Assembly (NCBI GenBank): GCA_910588065.1
Contig: CAJUPZ010000005.1
Location: 61,545-125,544 of the forward strand
Length of the DNA: 64,000 nucleotides
Origin: an uncultured Muribaculaceae bacterium
GTDB taxonomy: Bacteria > Bacteroidota > Bacteroidia > Bacteroidales > Muribaculaceae
Direction of reading: 5' to 3'
In this document: in pieces, positions 8,217 to 16,619 of the stretch
How positions within the stretch are numbered: position 1 is the first letter of the stretch
Layout: each line of letters starts with the position of its first letter
The notes under the pieces: generated by a model
The model's database searches: none
The model's input: only the letters and a program-made list of their open reading frames with translations
What the model was told of the DNA's origin: nothing
Made by a program: the position numbers and the translations under genes

Positions 8217-8993
8217 ATGTATAAGAAGGAAACAACAGATTTCAAAGTAGTGGAGTGCGTGCAGCTCAATGCCATATACTCTCTGCTGAAACTGAGTCCG
8301 GCAGGCGGCAGCCCGCTGCCACCGGTAGCTCCGGGACAGTTCGTGCAGGTGAAGGTGCCCGGGTGTGAGGATGTTTTTTTGAGGCGTCCCATATCAATCA
8401 ATTTCGTTGATACGGACAGCAACAGCCTGTGGCTACTTGTGCGCCGTGCAGGCAAGGCCACAGAGGTGCTCTGCGATATTGCCGCCGGTGAGATTGTCAA
8501 TCTCATATTGCCGCTCGGCAACGGTTTCTCTATGCCTGCAGGCAAAGATGCTTCCATACTGCTTGTTGGCGGAGGCGTGGGTGTTGCCCCGCTTCTATAT
8601 TTTGGAAAGATTCTAAAGGATAACGGTTATTCACCGAAGTTTCTGCTCGGAGCCAGGTCTGAGCGCGACTTGCTGGAACTGAATCTGTTTGAGCAGTACG
8701 GTCCGGTGTTTACGTCTACCGAGGATGGCTCTCACGGCGAAAAAGGACTTGTGACACAGCATTCAGTGCTTGCAACAGGTATAGAGCATATATATTGCTG
8801 CGGCCCGGCTCCGATGATGAAAGCGGTGGCGTCAGTAGCAAAGGCAATTGGTGCGGAATGCGAGGTGTCGCTCGAAAATATGATGGCCTGCGGAGTAGGC
8901 GCATGCCTTTGTTGTGTGGAAAAAACAGTAAAGGGCAATGTGTGTGTGTGCACCGAAGGCCCGGTATTCAATATCAATAAGCTCACATGGTAG
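8217..8993 (+). CDS. pyrK: dihydroorotate dehydrogenase B electron-transfer subunit
   Basis: 258 residues. It carries electrons from the PyrD flavin to NAD+ in pyrimidine synthesis. The FAD-binding ferredoxin reductase fold shows the motif LRRPISI for the FAD phosphate, GGGVGVAPLL for the nucleotide, and CCGPAPMM. The Cys cluster for the 2Fe-2S centre is at the C-terminus: CGVGACLCC followed by a fourth Cys in NVCVCTEGP. Everything needed for activity is visible. The stop lies seven bases inside pyrD, so the two subunits are translationally coupled. Confidence 0.93.
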   Translation: MYKKETTDFKVVECVQLNAIYSLLKLSPAGGSPLPPVAPGQFVQVKVPGCEDVFLRRPISINFVDTDSNSLWLLVRRAGKATEVLCDIAAGEIVNLILPLGNGFSMPAGKDASILLVGGGVGVAPLLYFGKILKDNGYSPKFLLGARSERDLLELNLFEQYGPVFTSTEDGSHGEKGLVTQHSVLATGIEHIYCCGPAPMMKAVASVAKAIGAECEVSLENMMACGVGACLCCVEKTVKGNVCVCTEGPVFNINKLTW

Positions 8994-9892
8994 ATTTAAG
9001 CGTTAACATAGGATCGCTGCACCTGAAAAATCCGGTGCTGACAGCTTCAGGCACATTCGGCTATGGCAAGGAATTTGCCGATTTCATAGACCTTTCGCGC
9101 CTCGGCGGCTATATAATAAAGGGCACAACTCTTGAACCAAGAGAGGGGAATCCTTACCCCCGAATGGCCGAGACACCCTCCGGAATGCTCAATGCAGTCG
9201 GGCTGCAAAACAAAGGTGTGGACTACTTTATAGAGCATATCTATCCACAGATCCGCGACTATGATTCCGAACTTATAGTGAATGTGAGCGGAGCAAAAAT
9301 AGAGGACTACGAGGAGGTTTGCCGGCGACTTGCCCCGCTTGATGGAATAAACGCAATCGAGGTTAACATATCATGCCCTAATGTTAAACAGGGCGGTATG
9401 GCTTTCGGCACAACTTGCAGCGGAGCCGCGCAGGTAACCAAAGCGGTAAGGCAGGCATGGCCGAAGACTCTCATAGTCAAATTGTCGCCGAATGTAACCG
9501 ACATAACCGAGATAGCCAAGGCGGTGGAAAGTGAGGGAGCCGATGCCGTTTCCCTCATAAATACAATGCTGGGAATGGCTATTGATGTTGAAAAAAGGCG
9601 TCCGTATCTTTCAACAATAACCGGAGGACTTTCGGGTCCGGCTGTTCGACCTGTTGCAGTGAGAATGGTGTGGCAAACTGTCAAGGCGGTCAAGATTCCT
9701 GTGATAGGCCTCGGAGGCATTATGAACGGAAGGGATGCTATGGAATTTATCCTTGCCGGTGCTACAGCCGTGCAGATAGGAACAGCCAATTTTGTGGATC
9801 CTCAAACAACAGTAATGGTTGTTGACTATCTTGAGGATTACTGCACCCGCCATGGCTTTAAATCGATAAACGAATTGCGTGGATTGATATAA
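8987..9892 (+). CDS. pyrD: dihydroorotate dehydrogenase B catalytic subunit
   Basis: 301 residues, class 1B (PyrDB). It oxidises dihydroorotate to orotate with FMN. Seen are the N-terminal NPVLTASGTFGYG, the substrate loop with NVSGA, the NISCPN motif containing the catalytic Cys, and the FMN phosphate site IPVIGLGGIMNG and GATAVQIGTANF. The length is typical. Together with pyrK it forms the NAD-linked enzyme. pyrF (51317) lies far off in the same window, so the pathway is scattered. Confidence 0.95.
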   Translation: MVDLSVNIGSLHLKNPVLTASGTFGYGKEFADFIDLSRLGGYIIKGTTLEPREGNPYPRMAETPSGMLNAVGLQNKGVDYFIEHIYPQIRDYDSELIVNVSGAKIEDYEEVCRRLAPLDGINAIEVNISCPNVKQGGMAFGTTCSGAAQVTKAVRQAWPKTLIVKLSPNVTDITEIAKAVESEGADAVSLINTMLGMAIDVEKRRPYLSTITGGLSGPAVRPVAVRMVWQTVKAVKIPVIGLGGIMNGRDAMEFILAGATAVQIGTANFVDPQTTVMVVDYLEDYCTRHGFKSINELRGLI

Positions 9893-9940
9893 ATAGCTGT
9901 TGAATAAACGGGCTTATTTAGCTCCGATTACAGATATAAA

Positions 9941-9993
9941 ATACCGATAACGGTTTCCTATTATCGAAATAATAAAGGAATCGTTATCGGTAT
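9941..9993. terminator. long hairpin between convergent pyrD and the XRE regulator
   Basis: A stem of more than 20 base pairs (ATACCGATAACG at the left base, CGTTATCGGTAT at the right) closes on a CGAA loop, with a T-rich run on the + side. It lies between two convergent genes and can stop both. Confidence 0.8.
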
Positions 9994-9997
9994 TATT

Positions 9998-10498
9998 TTA
10001 TTTCTTGGGTGTGCCCGGGATAAACGACTCAAAGCTGTTGTCGTTGTAGTACACAATTATATTTACAATCTTTTTGGTTTTGTCGCGATCAAAAGCCATT
10101 GAAGCCGGGGTGAGAGCAACCTCAAGGTCATGCACGGCCTCATTAGATTTTTCCGGCTCGGAATCGTCAAAACCGCTACCGAAATCTATTGACTGATTAT
10201 TATCTTGATTTTCAGGAGACTGAGGCTCAGAAAAGTCTATCAAAGACTGATTTTGAGGCTCTGAGAATTGAATATTTGAATTGGCCAGCATATCTCCCTC
10301 GCCAAAAAGCAACCATGAGACGTTTAGAGCCGGATACTCGGCATGGAGCTTACGGATTATTTCATCACTCACCTTTTTGTTGCGGCCGTTAAGGAGCTGA
10401 GACAGGGTGGGGCGGGGAATTTTACATGTATCCGCAAACTGTGTCACCGGAATATTCAGGTGATCTATGAATGTTTTCAAACGGGAAACTATGTCCAT
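9998..10498 (-). CDS. XRE-type helix-turn-helix regulator
   Basis: 166 residues. Residues 1-70 form a Cro/CI-like DNA-binding domain (VTQFADTCKIPRPTLSQLLNGRNKKVS, then YPALNVSWLLFGEGDML), the version very common in Bacteroidales. A low-complexity linker rich in Gln, Asn, Ser, Glu and Pro follows (about 75-130). The tail IVNIIVYYNDNSFESFIP is a short beta segment shared by many such regulators and may bind a partner or mediate dimerisation. The ATG at 10498 is chosen since an upstream extension reads through the promoter. Its targets are unknown; repeated TTTGTAA words around its own promoter suggest autoregulation. Confidence 0.82.
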   Translation of the reverse strand: MDIVSRLKTFIDHLNIPVTQFADTCKIPRPTLSQLLNGRNKKVSDEIIRKLHAEYPALNVSWLLFGEGDMLANSNIQFSEPQNQSLIDFSEPQSPENQDNNQSIDFGSGFDDSEPEKSNEAVHDLEVALTPASMAFDRDKTKKIVNIIVYYNDNSFESFIPGTPKK

Positions 10499-10530
10499 TT
10501 TGTAAATTCCATCAATTTGTAATAGTATTG

Positions 10531-10562
10531 CAAATGTAATCATAAGATTTCATATATGCAAA
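10531..10562 (-). promoter_or_regulatory. promoter of the XRE regulator with flanking TTTGTAA repeats
   Basis: On the minus strand TTTG (10559-10562), 20 bases, TACATTTG (10531-10538), a full consensus. Three identical TTTGTAA words lie around it on the + strand at 10499, 10516 and 10589. Their position fits operators, but this is inference. Confidence 0.6.
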
Positions 10563-11310
10563 TCTATTTTCAAAATAATTGATTCTATTTTGTAAACGAG
10601 TAGGGGAGCCGGCGGTCGTAGATGTCAGAATTTGCGTTATTGAAGTTGAAGCAATACTTTATTTAAATATGCTAAGTAACTGAATATATGTGGTTAAATG
10701 CTGTAAGTAACGACGTATTGATGCGTTTTCGGGCAGATTGGCTTACATTCTTAGAGTTATACTTTAATATAACGATATAACTTACTGATAACGTGTGTGT
10801 TGTATATATGTGTTAACAATTACTTAGCTGAATATTTTGCTTTTGCAAATCGAAATTAAATAATAGGAACAGTAGTTTCGGCGAATTAGAATTGAGAATT
10901 TTAGCGGCTGTCTTCTTTCGTTTGATGTGTAATTCGCATCTGTAAACAAGTGTTTTCGATTGTATTTGCAAACTAATTTGCAACCGATTCTTAAAATCGG
11001 TGTTTTGGTTTGCATTTGTAATTAATATTCAGGTCGCGACGATAACCTCCGTATCTATCTTATTTTTAACCTCATATCTAATTGTAAAACAATTGTGACA
11101 TAATTCCTGATTCTTTATTTTATTTTCTTTCACTCTAACTGCCCGAATTTAACAGACTTATGCAGTATTTGCAATTGTAACAGCTATATTTCTCCTAAAA
11201 TTCACATATCTGAAGTTAAATTTACTTGTGTATTTAAAATATTTATATATAGCAGCTGTTGATAACAAATAATAGTATATTTGAGCCTTATTCTTGCACA
11301 TAGCCGGTAT
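10563..11310. other. A/T-rich gene-free stretch
   Basis: About 750 bases with no convincing gene on either strand. It is clearly A/T-richer than its neighbours. It contains scattered relatives of TTTGCAA / TTTGTAA (for example near 10848, 10962, 10974, 11010 and 11168) and a small hairpin CCGATT-CTTAA-AATCGG at 10984-11000. I see no DnaA-box cluster, tRNA-like fold or transposase relic. A 63-codon leftward frame at 10824-11015 has no recognisable content and was not called. Confidence 0.5.
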
Positions 11311-11318
11311 TATCTTTG
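11311..11318 (+). promoter_or_regulatory. -7 box of the small protein gene
   Basis: TATCTTTG matches TAnnTTTG. No good -33 box is seen at 19-21 bases upstream. It decides the start of the next gene, since an in-frame codon at 11316 lies inside the box. Confidence 0.5.
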
Positions 11319-11333
11319 CATTGTCACCAGAAA

Positions 11334-11549
11334 ATGCTTGAAAATATGAATGGTTCTCTTGTATTCAGCCCGCGGGTGCTAAAAACACTCCAGAATCTCC
11401 CCTTGTCGGAGAGAAGTCTCATAACCACAGCCCTTGCCGAAGAGTATATTTTCGGTCAAGATCCGCATCGGCTTCTAACTCCGCTGCAATCAATCATTTA
11501 CACGATGATAAGTTTCTATGTTCAGCGAGATAATCCGCATCTCGCATAG
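11334..11549 (+). CDS. small conserved-looking protein, unknown function
   Basis: 71 residues from the ATG at 11334 (an alternative ATG is at 11346). The content, SPRVLKTLQNLPLSERSLITTALAEEYIFG, then a short loop and LTPLQSIIYTMISFYVQRD, predicts three amphipathic helices and looks like a real folded domain rather than noise. It has its own -7 box and a terminator downstream. I do not recognise the family. It is probably cytosolic; no signal peptide or membrane segment is present. Confidence 0.65.
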   Translation: MLENMNGSLVFSPRVLKTLQNLPLSERSLITTALAEEYIFGQDPHRLLTPLQSIIYTMISFYVQRDNPHLA

Positions 11550-11617
11550 CTTGTTGTCAATGGATTTCGAGGGTTAACGTGCCATTTAGACCCGAAATCC
11601 TTGGCATATTCAAATCA

Positions 11618-11665
11618 ATACCCCGGCAAGTATGCGAATATTGCATTCTCGCCGGGGTATTTTTA
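11618..11665. terminator. hairpin terminator between convergent genes
   Basis: AATACCCCGGC pairs with GCCGGGGTATT, with a smaller stem inside the loop and TTTTT on the + side. It separates the small protein gene from the convergent ABC-F gene. Confidence 0.85.
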
Positions 11666-11690
11666 CAGTTATATTATATAAGGTGTCAGC

Positions 11691-13649
11691 TCAGCTTTCG
11701 AGAGCGGCGAGTTCTTCACTTGCAAGCTCCCATACACTCATAGCGTTTTCAAGCTGTTTGTTCAGGCTGGCGTGCTGCGTGTATAGTTCGGGAGCAGCCT
11801 CCCCGGCGGCAAAGCGTTGTTCGAGCTCGGCAATCTCCTGCTCTATTGCTGTGATGGCTGTTTCGGCATCTTCAACTTTCTTGCGGGCGCGCTTGACTAT
11901 GCGTTCACGCTCTTTCTGGTCGGCGTAGCTAATTTTACGCTGCGGTCCGGGTGCGGATTCTGTTTTGGATACCGGAGTTTGTTTCGGTTCATTTTTAGCG
12001 TTTGATGCTGCGGGTTTGTTGCGTTCAAGTTCGGTTAGATTGGCCAGTTTTTTCTTTTCAAGGAATTCGTAAATGCCACCGAGGCATTCACGGATTTTAC
12101 CGCCTCCGAATTCATACACTTTTTCAACCAATCCATCAAGGAATTCGCGGTCGTGGCTTACAAGAATCACAGTGCCGTCAAAGTCTTTAATGGCTTGTTT
12201 GAGTATATCTTTTGTTTTCATGTCGAGGTGGTTTGTGGGTTCGTCAAGAATCAAAAGGTTTACCGGTTCGAGCAATAAACGAATCATGGCAAGTCGAGTT
12301 TTTTCGCCTCCGCTAAGCACCTTTACTTTTTTGTCGCTTGCTTCACCGCCAAACATGAATGCGCCTAAAATGTCACGGATTTTTGTGCGGATATCTCCTA
12401 CCGCAACTCTGTCAATCGTATCGAAAACGGTTATTTCGCCATCGAGCAATTGCGCCTGGTTTTGGGCAAAATATCCGATTTTCACATTGTGGCCTATCTT
12501 GAGATTGCCGTCAAAGGGAATTTCGCCCATTATACATTTTACCATTGTTGATTTTCCCTCGCCGTTTTTGCCTACAAAGGCCACTTTCTCACCACGCTTG
12601 ATTGTGAAATCAGCGCCGCTGAAAACAATGTGATCGCCATAGCTCTTTCCAACTTCTTCGGCAATGACGGGATAATCACCGGAGCGTGGCGCAGGCGGAA
12701 ATTTGAGATTCAACCGTGAGGTATCCACCTCATCCACCTCTATTCTTTCAATCTTGGCAAGTTGCTTTATGCGGCTTTGCACCTGCACGCTTTTGGTGGC
12801 TTTGTAGCGGAAACGCTCAATAAATTCCTCGGTGTCGGCAATCTGTTTCTGCTGATTCTGATATGCCCGCATCTGCTGCTCGATACGCTCCCGGCGCAAC
12901 TCCACAAATTTGGAGTAGTTTACGGAGTAATCGTATATTTTGCCGAGGGATATTTCAATAGTTCGGTTTGTGACATTGTCGATAAAGGCTCTGTCGTGAC
13001 TCACCAGCACCACGGCATTTGCTTTGGTGGTGAGAAACTGTTCCAGCCATTGGATCGATTCAATGTCAAGATGGTTTGTCGGCTCGTCAAGCAGCAGCAC
13101 ATCGGGCCGGGTGAGAAGAAGCTTTGCGAGCTCTATGCGCATCCGCCATCCGCCGCTGAATTCAGAAGTGTGACGGTTGAAGTCAGAGCGCAAGAAGCCT
13201 AATCCGGTGAGTGTTTTTTCAATCTCAGCCTCTTGGTTCTCGCTCTCCTCCATGGCAATGCGTTCGGTGAGAGAGGTCATGCGGTCAATCAGTTCCTGAT
13301 ACGAATCGCTCTCATAGTCGGTTCGCTCGGCTAATTCGGCATTCAGCCCGGCGAGCTGCCCGTGCATCTCATCGATATGGGCAAAGGCTTTTCTAACCTC
13401 CTGAATCACTGTAAGCGAATCGTTGATTTCCATTTGCTGCGGCAGGTAACCCACCGTAATATCCTGAGGCATGGCCACGCAACCGCCTGTTGGCAACTGC
13501 AGCCCGGCGATAATTTTGAGCATAGTGCTCTTGCCGGCTCCGTTTTTGCCCACGAGGGCAATCTTATCGCGCTTGTTTATGACGTAGTTTATGTTGTCGA
13601 AGAGTACTTTTGCGCTGAACTCAACGCTGAGATTCTGTATAGAAACCAT
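11691..13649 (-). CDS. ABC-F family ATPase, Uup/YdiF-like
   Basis: 652 residues, two ATP-binding cassettes and no membrane domain, so a soluble ABC-F protein that acts on ribosomes. First cassette: Walker A GKNGAGKST (about residue 36), signature FSGGWRMRIELA, Walker B LLLDEPTNHLD. An 80-residue linker of charged helices is the ribosome-contacting segment. Second cassette: GKNGEGKST, LSGGEKTRLAM and LILDEPTNHLD. The final 100 residues form a Lys/Glu-rich coiled coil as in Uup. Members rescue stalled translation or protect against ribosome-targeting antibiotics; nothing here proves resistance. It has its own promoter. Confidence 0.93.
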   Translation of the reverse strand: MVSIQNLSVEFSAKVLFDNINYVINKRDKIALVGKNGAGKSTMLKIIAGLQLPTGGCVAMPQDITVGYLPQQMEINDSLTVIQEVRKAFAHIDEMHGQLAGLNAELAERTDYESDSYQELIDRMTSLTERIAMEESENQEAEIEKTLTGLGFLRSDFNRHTSEFSGGWRMRIELAKLLLTRPDVLLLDEPTNHLDIESIQWLEQFLTTKANAVVLVSHDRAFIDNVTNRTIEISLGKIYDYSVNYSKFVELRRERIEQQMRAYQNQQKQIADTEEFIERFRYKATKSVQVQSRIKQLAKIERIEVDEVDTSRLNLKFPPAPRSGDYPVIAEEVGKSYGDHIVFSGADFTIKRGEKVAFVGKNGEGKSTMVKCIMGEIPFDGNLKIGHNVKIGYFAQNQAQLLDGEITVFDTIDRVAVGDIRTKIRDILGAFMFGGEASDKKVKVLSGGEKTRLAMIRLLLEPVNLLILDEPTNHLDMKTKDILKQAIKDFDGTVILVSHDREFLDGLVEKVYEFGGGKIRECLGGIYEFLEKKKLANLTELERNKPAASNAKNEPKQTPVSKTESAPGPQRKISYADQKERERIVKRARKKVEDAETAITAIEQEIAELEQRFAAGEAAPELYTQHASLNKQLENAMSVWELASEELAALES

Positions 13650-13684
13650 ATTGAATGCTTGGCTTGCTTATATAATAATGAGTG

Positions 13685-13716
13685 CAAAGTTAGCCACACT
13701 GAGGCTTATATGCAAA
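13685..13716 (-). promoter_or_regulatory. promoter of the ABC-F gene
   Basis: On the minus strand TTTG (13713-13716), 20 bases, TAACTTTG (13685-13692): full consensus, 35 bases before the ATG. Confidence 0.78.
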
Positions 13717-13822
13717 TTGTGACGCGGGCAGCTCCCGGTGTTTTATGTGCCAGCAAGTGAACAATAGGCTGCAGCCATGCGTTTATTATACGAATTGTAA
13801 CCAAACACACTTACTATCAACA

Positions 13823-14410
13823 ATGAAAGAACAACCTACATACGTGCAGCCGCGCCTACCATACGCTCCGGACGCGCTTGCGCCTGCAATATCGCAGGAA
13901 ACCGTAGATTTCCATTATGGCAAACATGAGAAAGCGTACATCGACAATCTCAACAAGCTTATTGAGGGAACCGAGTACGAGGATATGGCTCTTGAGGATA
14001 TAATCCGCAGCGCGTCAGGATCGTTGTTCAACAACGCCTCGCAGGCATGGAACCATATTTTCTATTTTTTCACTTTTTCTCCGGATGGCGGAGGTGAACC
14101 GGACGGTGCACTTCGCAAAGCTATCGATGAGTATTTCGGCTCATTCGATAAATTCAAGGAGGATTTTGTGAATGCCGGAGTGAGCCTGTTCGGATCCGGA
14201 TGGGTGTGGCTGTCCAAGGACAATGAAGGAAAACTGTTTATCACCCAGTCGTCAAATGCCGGCAATCCTCTCACAGAGGGGCTTACACCGTTGCTGACAT
14301 TTGATGTGTGGGAACACGCATACTATCTTGATTACCAAAACCGCAGGGCTGATGCTTTGAAAAAGCTCTGGGACATCGTCGACTGGGACGTTGTTGCATC
14401 AAGATATTGA
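13823..14410 (+). CDS. sodB: superoxide dismutase, Fe/Mn type
   Basis: 195 residues. It disproportionates superoxide in the cytosol, a key oxygen-tolerance enzyme in anaerobes. The metal ligands are visible: His in DFHYGKH, His in SQAWNHIFYF, and Asp and His in FDVWEHAYYLDYQNRR. The GSGWVWL segment is also typical. Bacteroides-type enzymes can use either Fe or Mn; the metal cannot be decided by eye. The ATG at 13823 gives the normal length. A terminator follows 35 bases downstream. Confidence 0.95.
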   Translation: MKEQPTYVQPRLPYAPDALAPAISQETVDFHYGKHEKAYIDNLNKLIEGTEYEDMALEDIIRSASGSLFNNASQAWNHIFYFFTFSPDGGGEPDGALRKAIDEYFGSFDKFKEDFVNAGVSLFGSGWVWLSKDNEGKLFITQSSNAGNPLTEGLTPLLTFDVWEHAYYLDYQNRRADALKKLWDIVDWDVVASRY

Positions 14411-14444
14411 ACGCACAGCACTAATAAGCATAATGTGATGAATG

Positions 14445-14480
14445 GAAAGGGAGCCGCTCGTGAGAGCCGCTCTCTTTTTT
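14445..14480 (+). terminator. terminator after sodB
   Basis: A 14-base-pair stem with one mismatch around a GTGA loop (GGGAGCCGCTC / GAGCCGCTCTC), followed by TTTTTT. Confidence 0.85.
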
Positions 14481-14494
14481 AACGTGTATAGTGC

Positions 14495-14523
14495 AAAAAA
14501 AGAGCGGAATGTCTCCGCTCTTT
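14495..14523 (-). terminator. terminator after the PCMD-domain gene
   Basis: AAAGAGCGGA / TCCGCTCTTT with a five-base loop. On the minus strand it is followed by a run of T. Confidence 0.85.
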
Positions 14524-14549
14524 CAATTAAATGGATTTTATATGTCTGC

Positions 14550-15503
14550 TTAAAAGCCGAATGCAATGTTGTCGATATAGAATGTCAGGCCCTCTGTGCC
14601 TACGTATGGCTCGCCGTTGCCGGAGCTGATCATCACAATGGCATGAGTTGGTGTTGCATCGGCGCTGTCCCATGATTCTTCCTGAATCTTCACAATCTTG
14701 CCTTTGGAGTTTCGCGCAAAGTAAGCGTTATCGCCATTTCTCAGCCCGAGCCATTTGTAAGCGGGGTTGGCTGATACATCTCCGTATACGAGGGGCACTT
14801 TGTGTCCGTTTTGCCAAGTGGAGCCGTTTTTGAAATGTTCGCCTCCGGTGGCCACTCTCGCTGCATGTATATTGCCTTCGGAGTCCTCCCATCTGCGCTG
14901 CAGCATAATGAACACTACGGCGGCATCTCGTCCGGGAAGAGTTTTCTTTGGGCCGAACCCTGTTGATTTCACCCTTGAGTCGGTGAGAGGCATATCCACT
15001 TTGTAGTCAAACGAGAGGCATTTCGGCCGTTTGGAATATTTCATGCCCATCTCCATTTTTGAATAAGGGTCGCCTGTACTCGATATCGGTTCTATCATTT
15101 CACCAAGGAACATTGATCCGGCCACCATCACATTCATGTTTATAAGGCCGAGCACCTTCACATTCTCCATCTGGGTGCAGAGCTTGGCACACTTGTTTGT
15201 CTGGGTACGCTGGTGAGGGTAAACGGCGTTTGATGCTTTTGTGACGCCTGACACTTTTGCATATACATTGCTGGTGGCCCATGGCGAGCCGCCCAAATTT
15301 TTATATGGCTTGTTTTCCGAAATCCTGGTAGTCGGACCTACCTCATAGACGGTTTTGTGCTTGCCACCTATGACTACAGACTCTGTGATATCCCTCGTAA
15401 CCCAGTTTTCAAAATCGCCGAATTTTATACGTTCGAGAGTCTGAGAATTTCCAACTAACGCGACTCCTGCAATCATCGGAGCCAATACAATATTTTTTCT
15501 CAT
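14550..15503 (-). CDS. PCMD-domain secreted protein
   Basis: 317 residues. An N-terminal hydrophobic stretch (MRKNIVLAPMIAGVALVG) is a signal peptide. The mature part has the marks of the Bacteroidetes 'putative carbohydrate metabolism domain' (PCMD) family: WATSNVYAKVSGV, a central VKVLGLINMNVMVAGSMFLG, RPKCLSFDYKV, LQRRWED and a C-terminal LTFYIDNIAFGF. The fold is expected to be a beta-sandwich that binds glycan at or outside the outer membrane; this is family-level knowledge, not proof. The ATG at 15503 is used because an upstream in-frame codon at 15521 lies in the -7 box. Confidence 0.8.
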   Translation of the reverse strand: MRKNIVLAPMIAGVALVGNSQTLERIKFGDFENWVTRDITESVVIGGKHKTVYEVGPTTRISENKPYKNLGGSPWATSNVYAKVSGVTKASNAVYPHQRTQTNKCAKLCTQMENVKVLGLINMNVMVAGSMFLGEMIEPISSTGDPYSKMEMGMKYSKRPKCLSFDYKVDMPLTDSRVKSTGFGPKKTLPGRDAAVVFIMLQRRWEDSEGNIHAARVATGGEHFKNGSTWQNGHKVPLVYGDVSANPAYKWLGLRNGDNAYFARNSKGKIVKIQEESWDSADATPTHAIVMISSGNGEPYVGTEGLTFYIDNIAFGF

Positions 15504-15518
15504 AACAATAAATATCTG

Positions 15519-15526
15519 CAAAGGTA
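15519..15526 (-). promoter_or_regulatory. -7 box of the PCMD gene
   Basis: TACCTTTG on the minus strand, directly after the stop of the upstream DUF3943 gene. A one-mismatch -33 box (TCTG) is 19 bases upstream, inside that gene's 3' end. Confidence 0.6.
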
Positions 15527-15534
15527 GTACTTTT

Positions 15535-16437
15535 TTAGAATCTTACAGAAACCGAGAGCATTGCCTCAAGGCCGTTTTTGCCGGGCACTATATTGAATCC
15601 GCCGGCAAGTTCGGTGCGGTTTTTCTGCTTGGCAAGCCGTGTGTAGCGTTTCTGGTCGCCTCTGAAATATCCCAGTGTCTCATTTACCGGATCGCAAAGA
15701 AAAGCGACAAAATAGCCAAGAATTGGTGAACCCCATAGCCGGTATCCGTTTGAAACGATGTGACGTTTGAGCTTGTAAAAGCATTCGCCCATCACCGAAC
15801 CGACAACCGGAGTGATGACCAGATCCTGGACTGATGGAATCTCATTGAAAGCCTCGAATCCGTATTCCCAGAAGAAGGTTGAAATGCAGAAACTGTAGAG
15901 GAAGGAGCCGAAGCAGTTGAATCCGCAAGAGCGAGCCGACATATAATATGCTGCTCCGGCGTATGGATGCAGAATATAGTTGAATATAAACTTGTCACCA
16001 TCCCATACAGGGCCGGCCTTTATGTGGTTGATATAGCGCTTGAAAAGGGGAACTCTGTTGTTTGCCGCTTTATTCCAGGCGGTTGCATCCTCGGGCAGGC
16101 TCTCGAGGATAAACATTGTTGTTATGCCTCCGGCCATCAGCACGCTTGTATTAGCCCATAGCCGTCCCCAGTTGGGTATGCTTAGTGTGCGTGAGTACGG
16201 GAGTTCGTAAAGGGTTATTCCAAGGCGTTTATACTCTTTTTGAAGCTGCTTTTGCGTCATTGCCGGCAGACGCATCAACTGCGGTGCTTGCGCATAGTCA
16301 ACAGTCTGATATACAGAGGGGGAAGCCGGGATATATGGGAGCGCTGTTTCCGCGGCGGCAGCTCCGGGGGCTATGATGGCCAGTGTGGCTGTCAGAGCCA
16401 GTATTGTGTGTTTAATGTGTGAAAGCATAAGTGTCAT
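15535..16437 (-). CDS. DUF3943 envelope protein
   Basis: 300 residues with a signal peptide (hydrophobic run ending PGAAAAE). The core, FIFNYILHPYAGAAYYMSARSCG, SFCISTFFWEYGFEAFNEIPSVQDLVITPVVGSVMGE, is the signature of DUF3943 proteins. Several hydrophobic segments may lie in or across a membrane. The family is common in Bacteroidetes and some Proteobacteria and has no assigned function. The start could be 16437 or 16428 (both ATG). No matching promoter was found upstream. Confidence 0.85.
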   Translation of the reverse strand: MTLMLSHIKHTILALTATLAIIAPGAAAAETALPYIPASPSVYQTVDYAQAPQLMRLPAMTQKQLQKEYKRLGITLYELPYSRTLSIPNWGRLWANTSVLMAGGITTMFILESLPEDATAWNKAANNRVPLFKRYINHIKAGPVWDGDKFIFNYILHPYAGAAYYMSARSCGFNCFGSFLYSFCISTFFWEYGFEAFNEIPSVQDLVITPVVGSVMGECFYKLKRHIVSNGYRLWGSPILGYFVAFLCDPVNETLGYFRGDQKRYTRLAKQKNRTELAGGFNIVPGKNGLEAMLSVSVRF

Positions 16438-16599
16438 AAATCATAGTTGAATTTACATTGTAACACATTTGTAACGCGATTGTATCTCGTCAGGCATCTA
16501 AAAAATGCAAAACACGCCATTTTATCCACTTTTGCTCCAAATGTTGCTAAAAGAGCCATGACAAAGGGGTGGAGAAGCCGTTTATGGATATTTTTTTTC

Positions 16600-16607
16600 T
16601 ACCTTTG
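16600..16607 (+). promoter_or_regulatory. -7 box of the barrel/phosphoethanolamine transferase operon
   Basis: TACCTTTG lies 12 bases before the ATG at 16620. No clear -33 box is found. Confidence 0.55.
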
Positions 16608-16619
16608 CGGCTTAAAGTT

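Noticed and set aside
9941..9993. Long hairpin after pyrD as a possible transposon end or att site
   Set aside because: It sits exactly between two convergent stops, has a tight loop and a T-rich exit, so a terminator explains it.
10824..11015. Leftward 63-codon frame in the A/T-rich gap
   Set aside because: Lys/Asn/Ser-rich composition follows from A/T content; no start signal and no recognisable motif.
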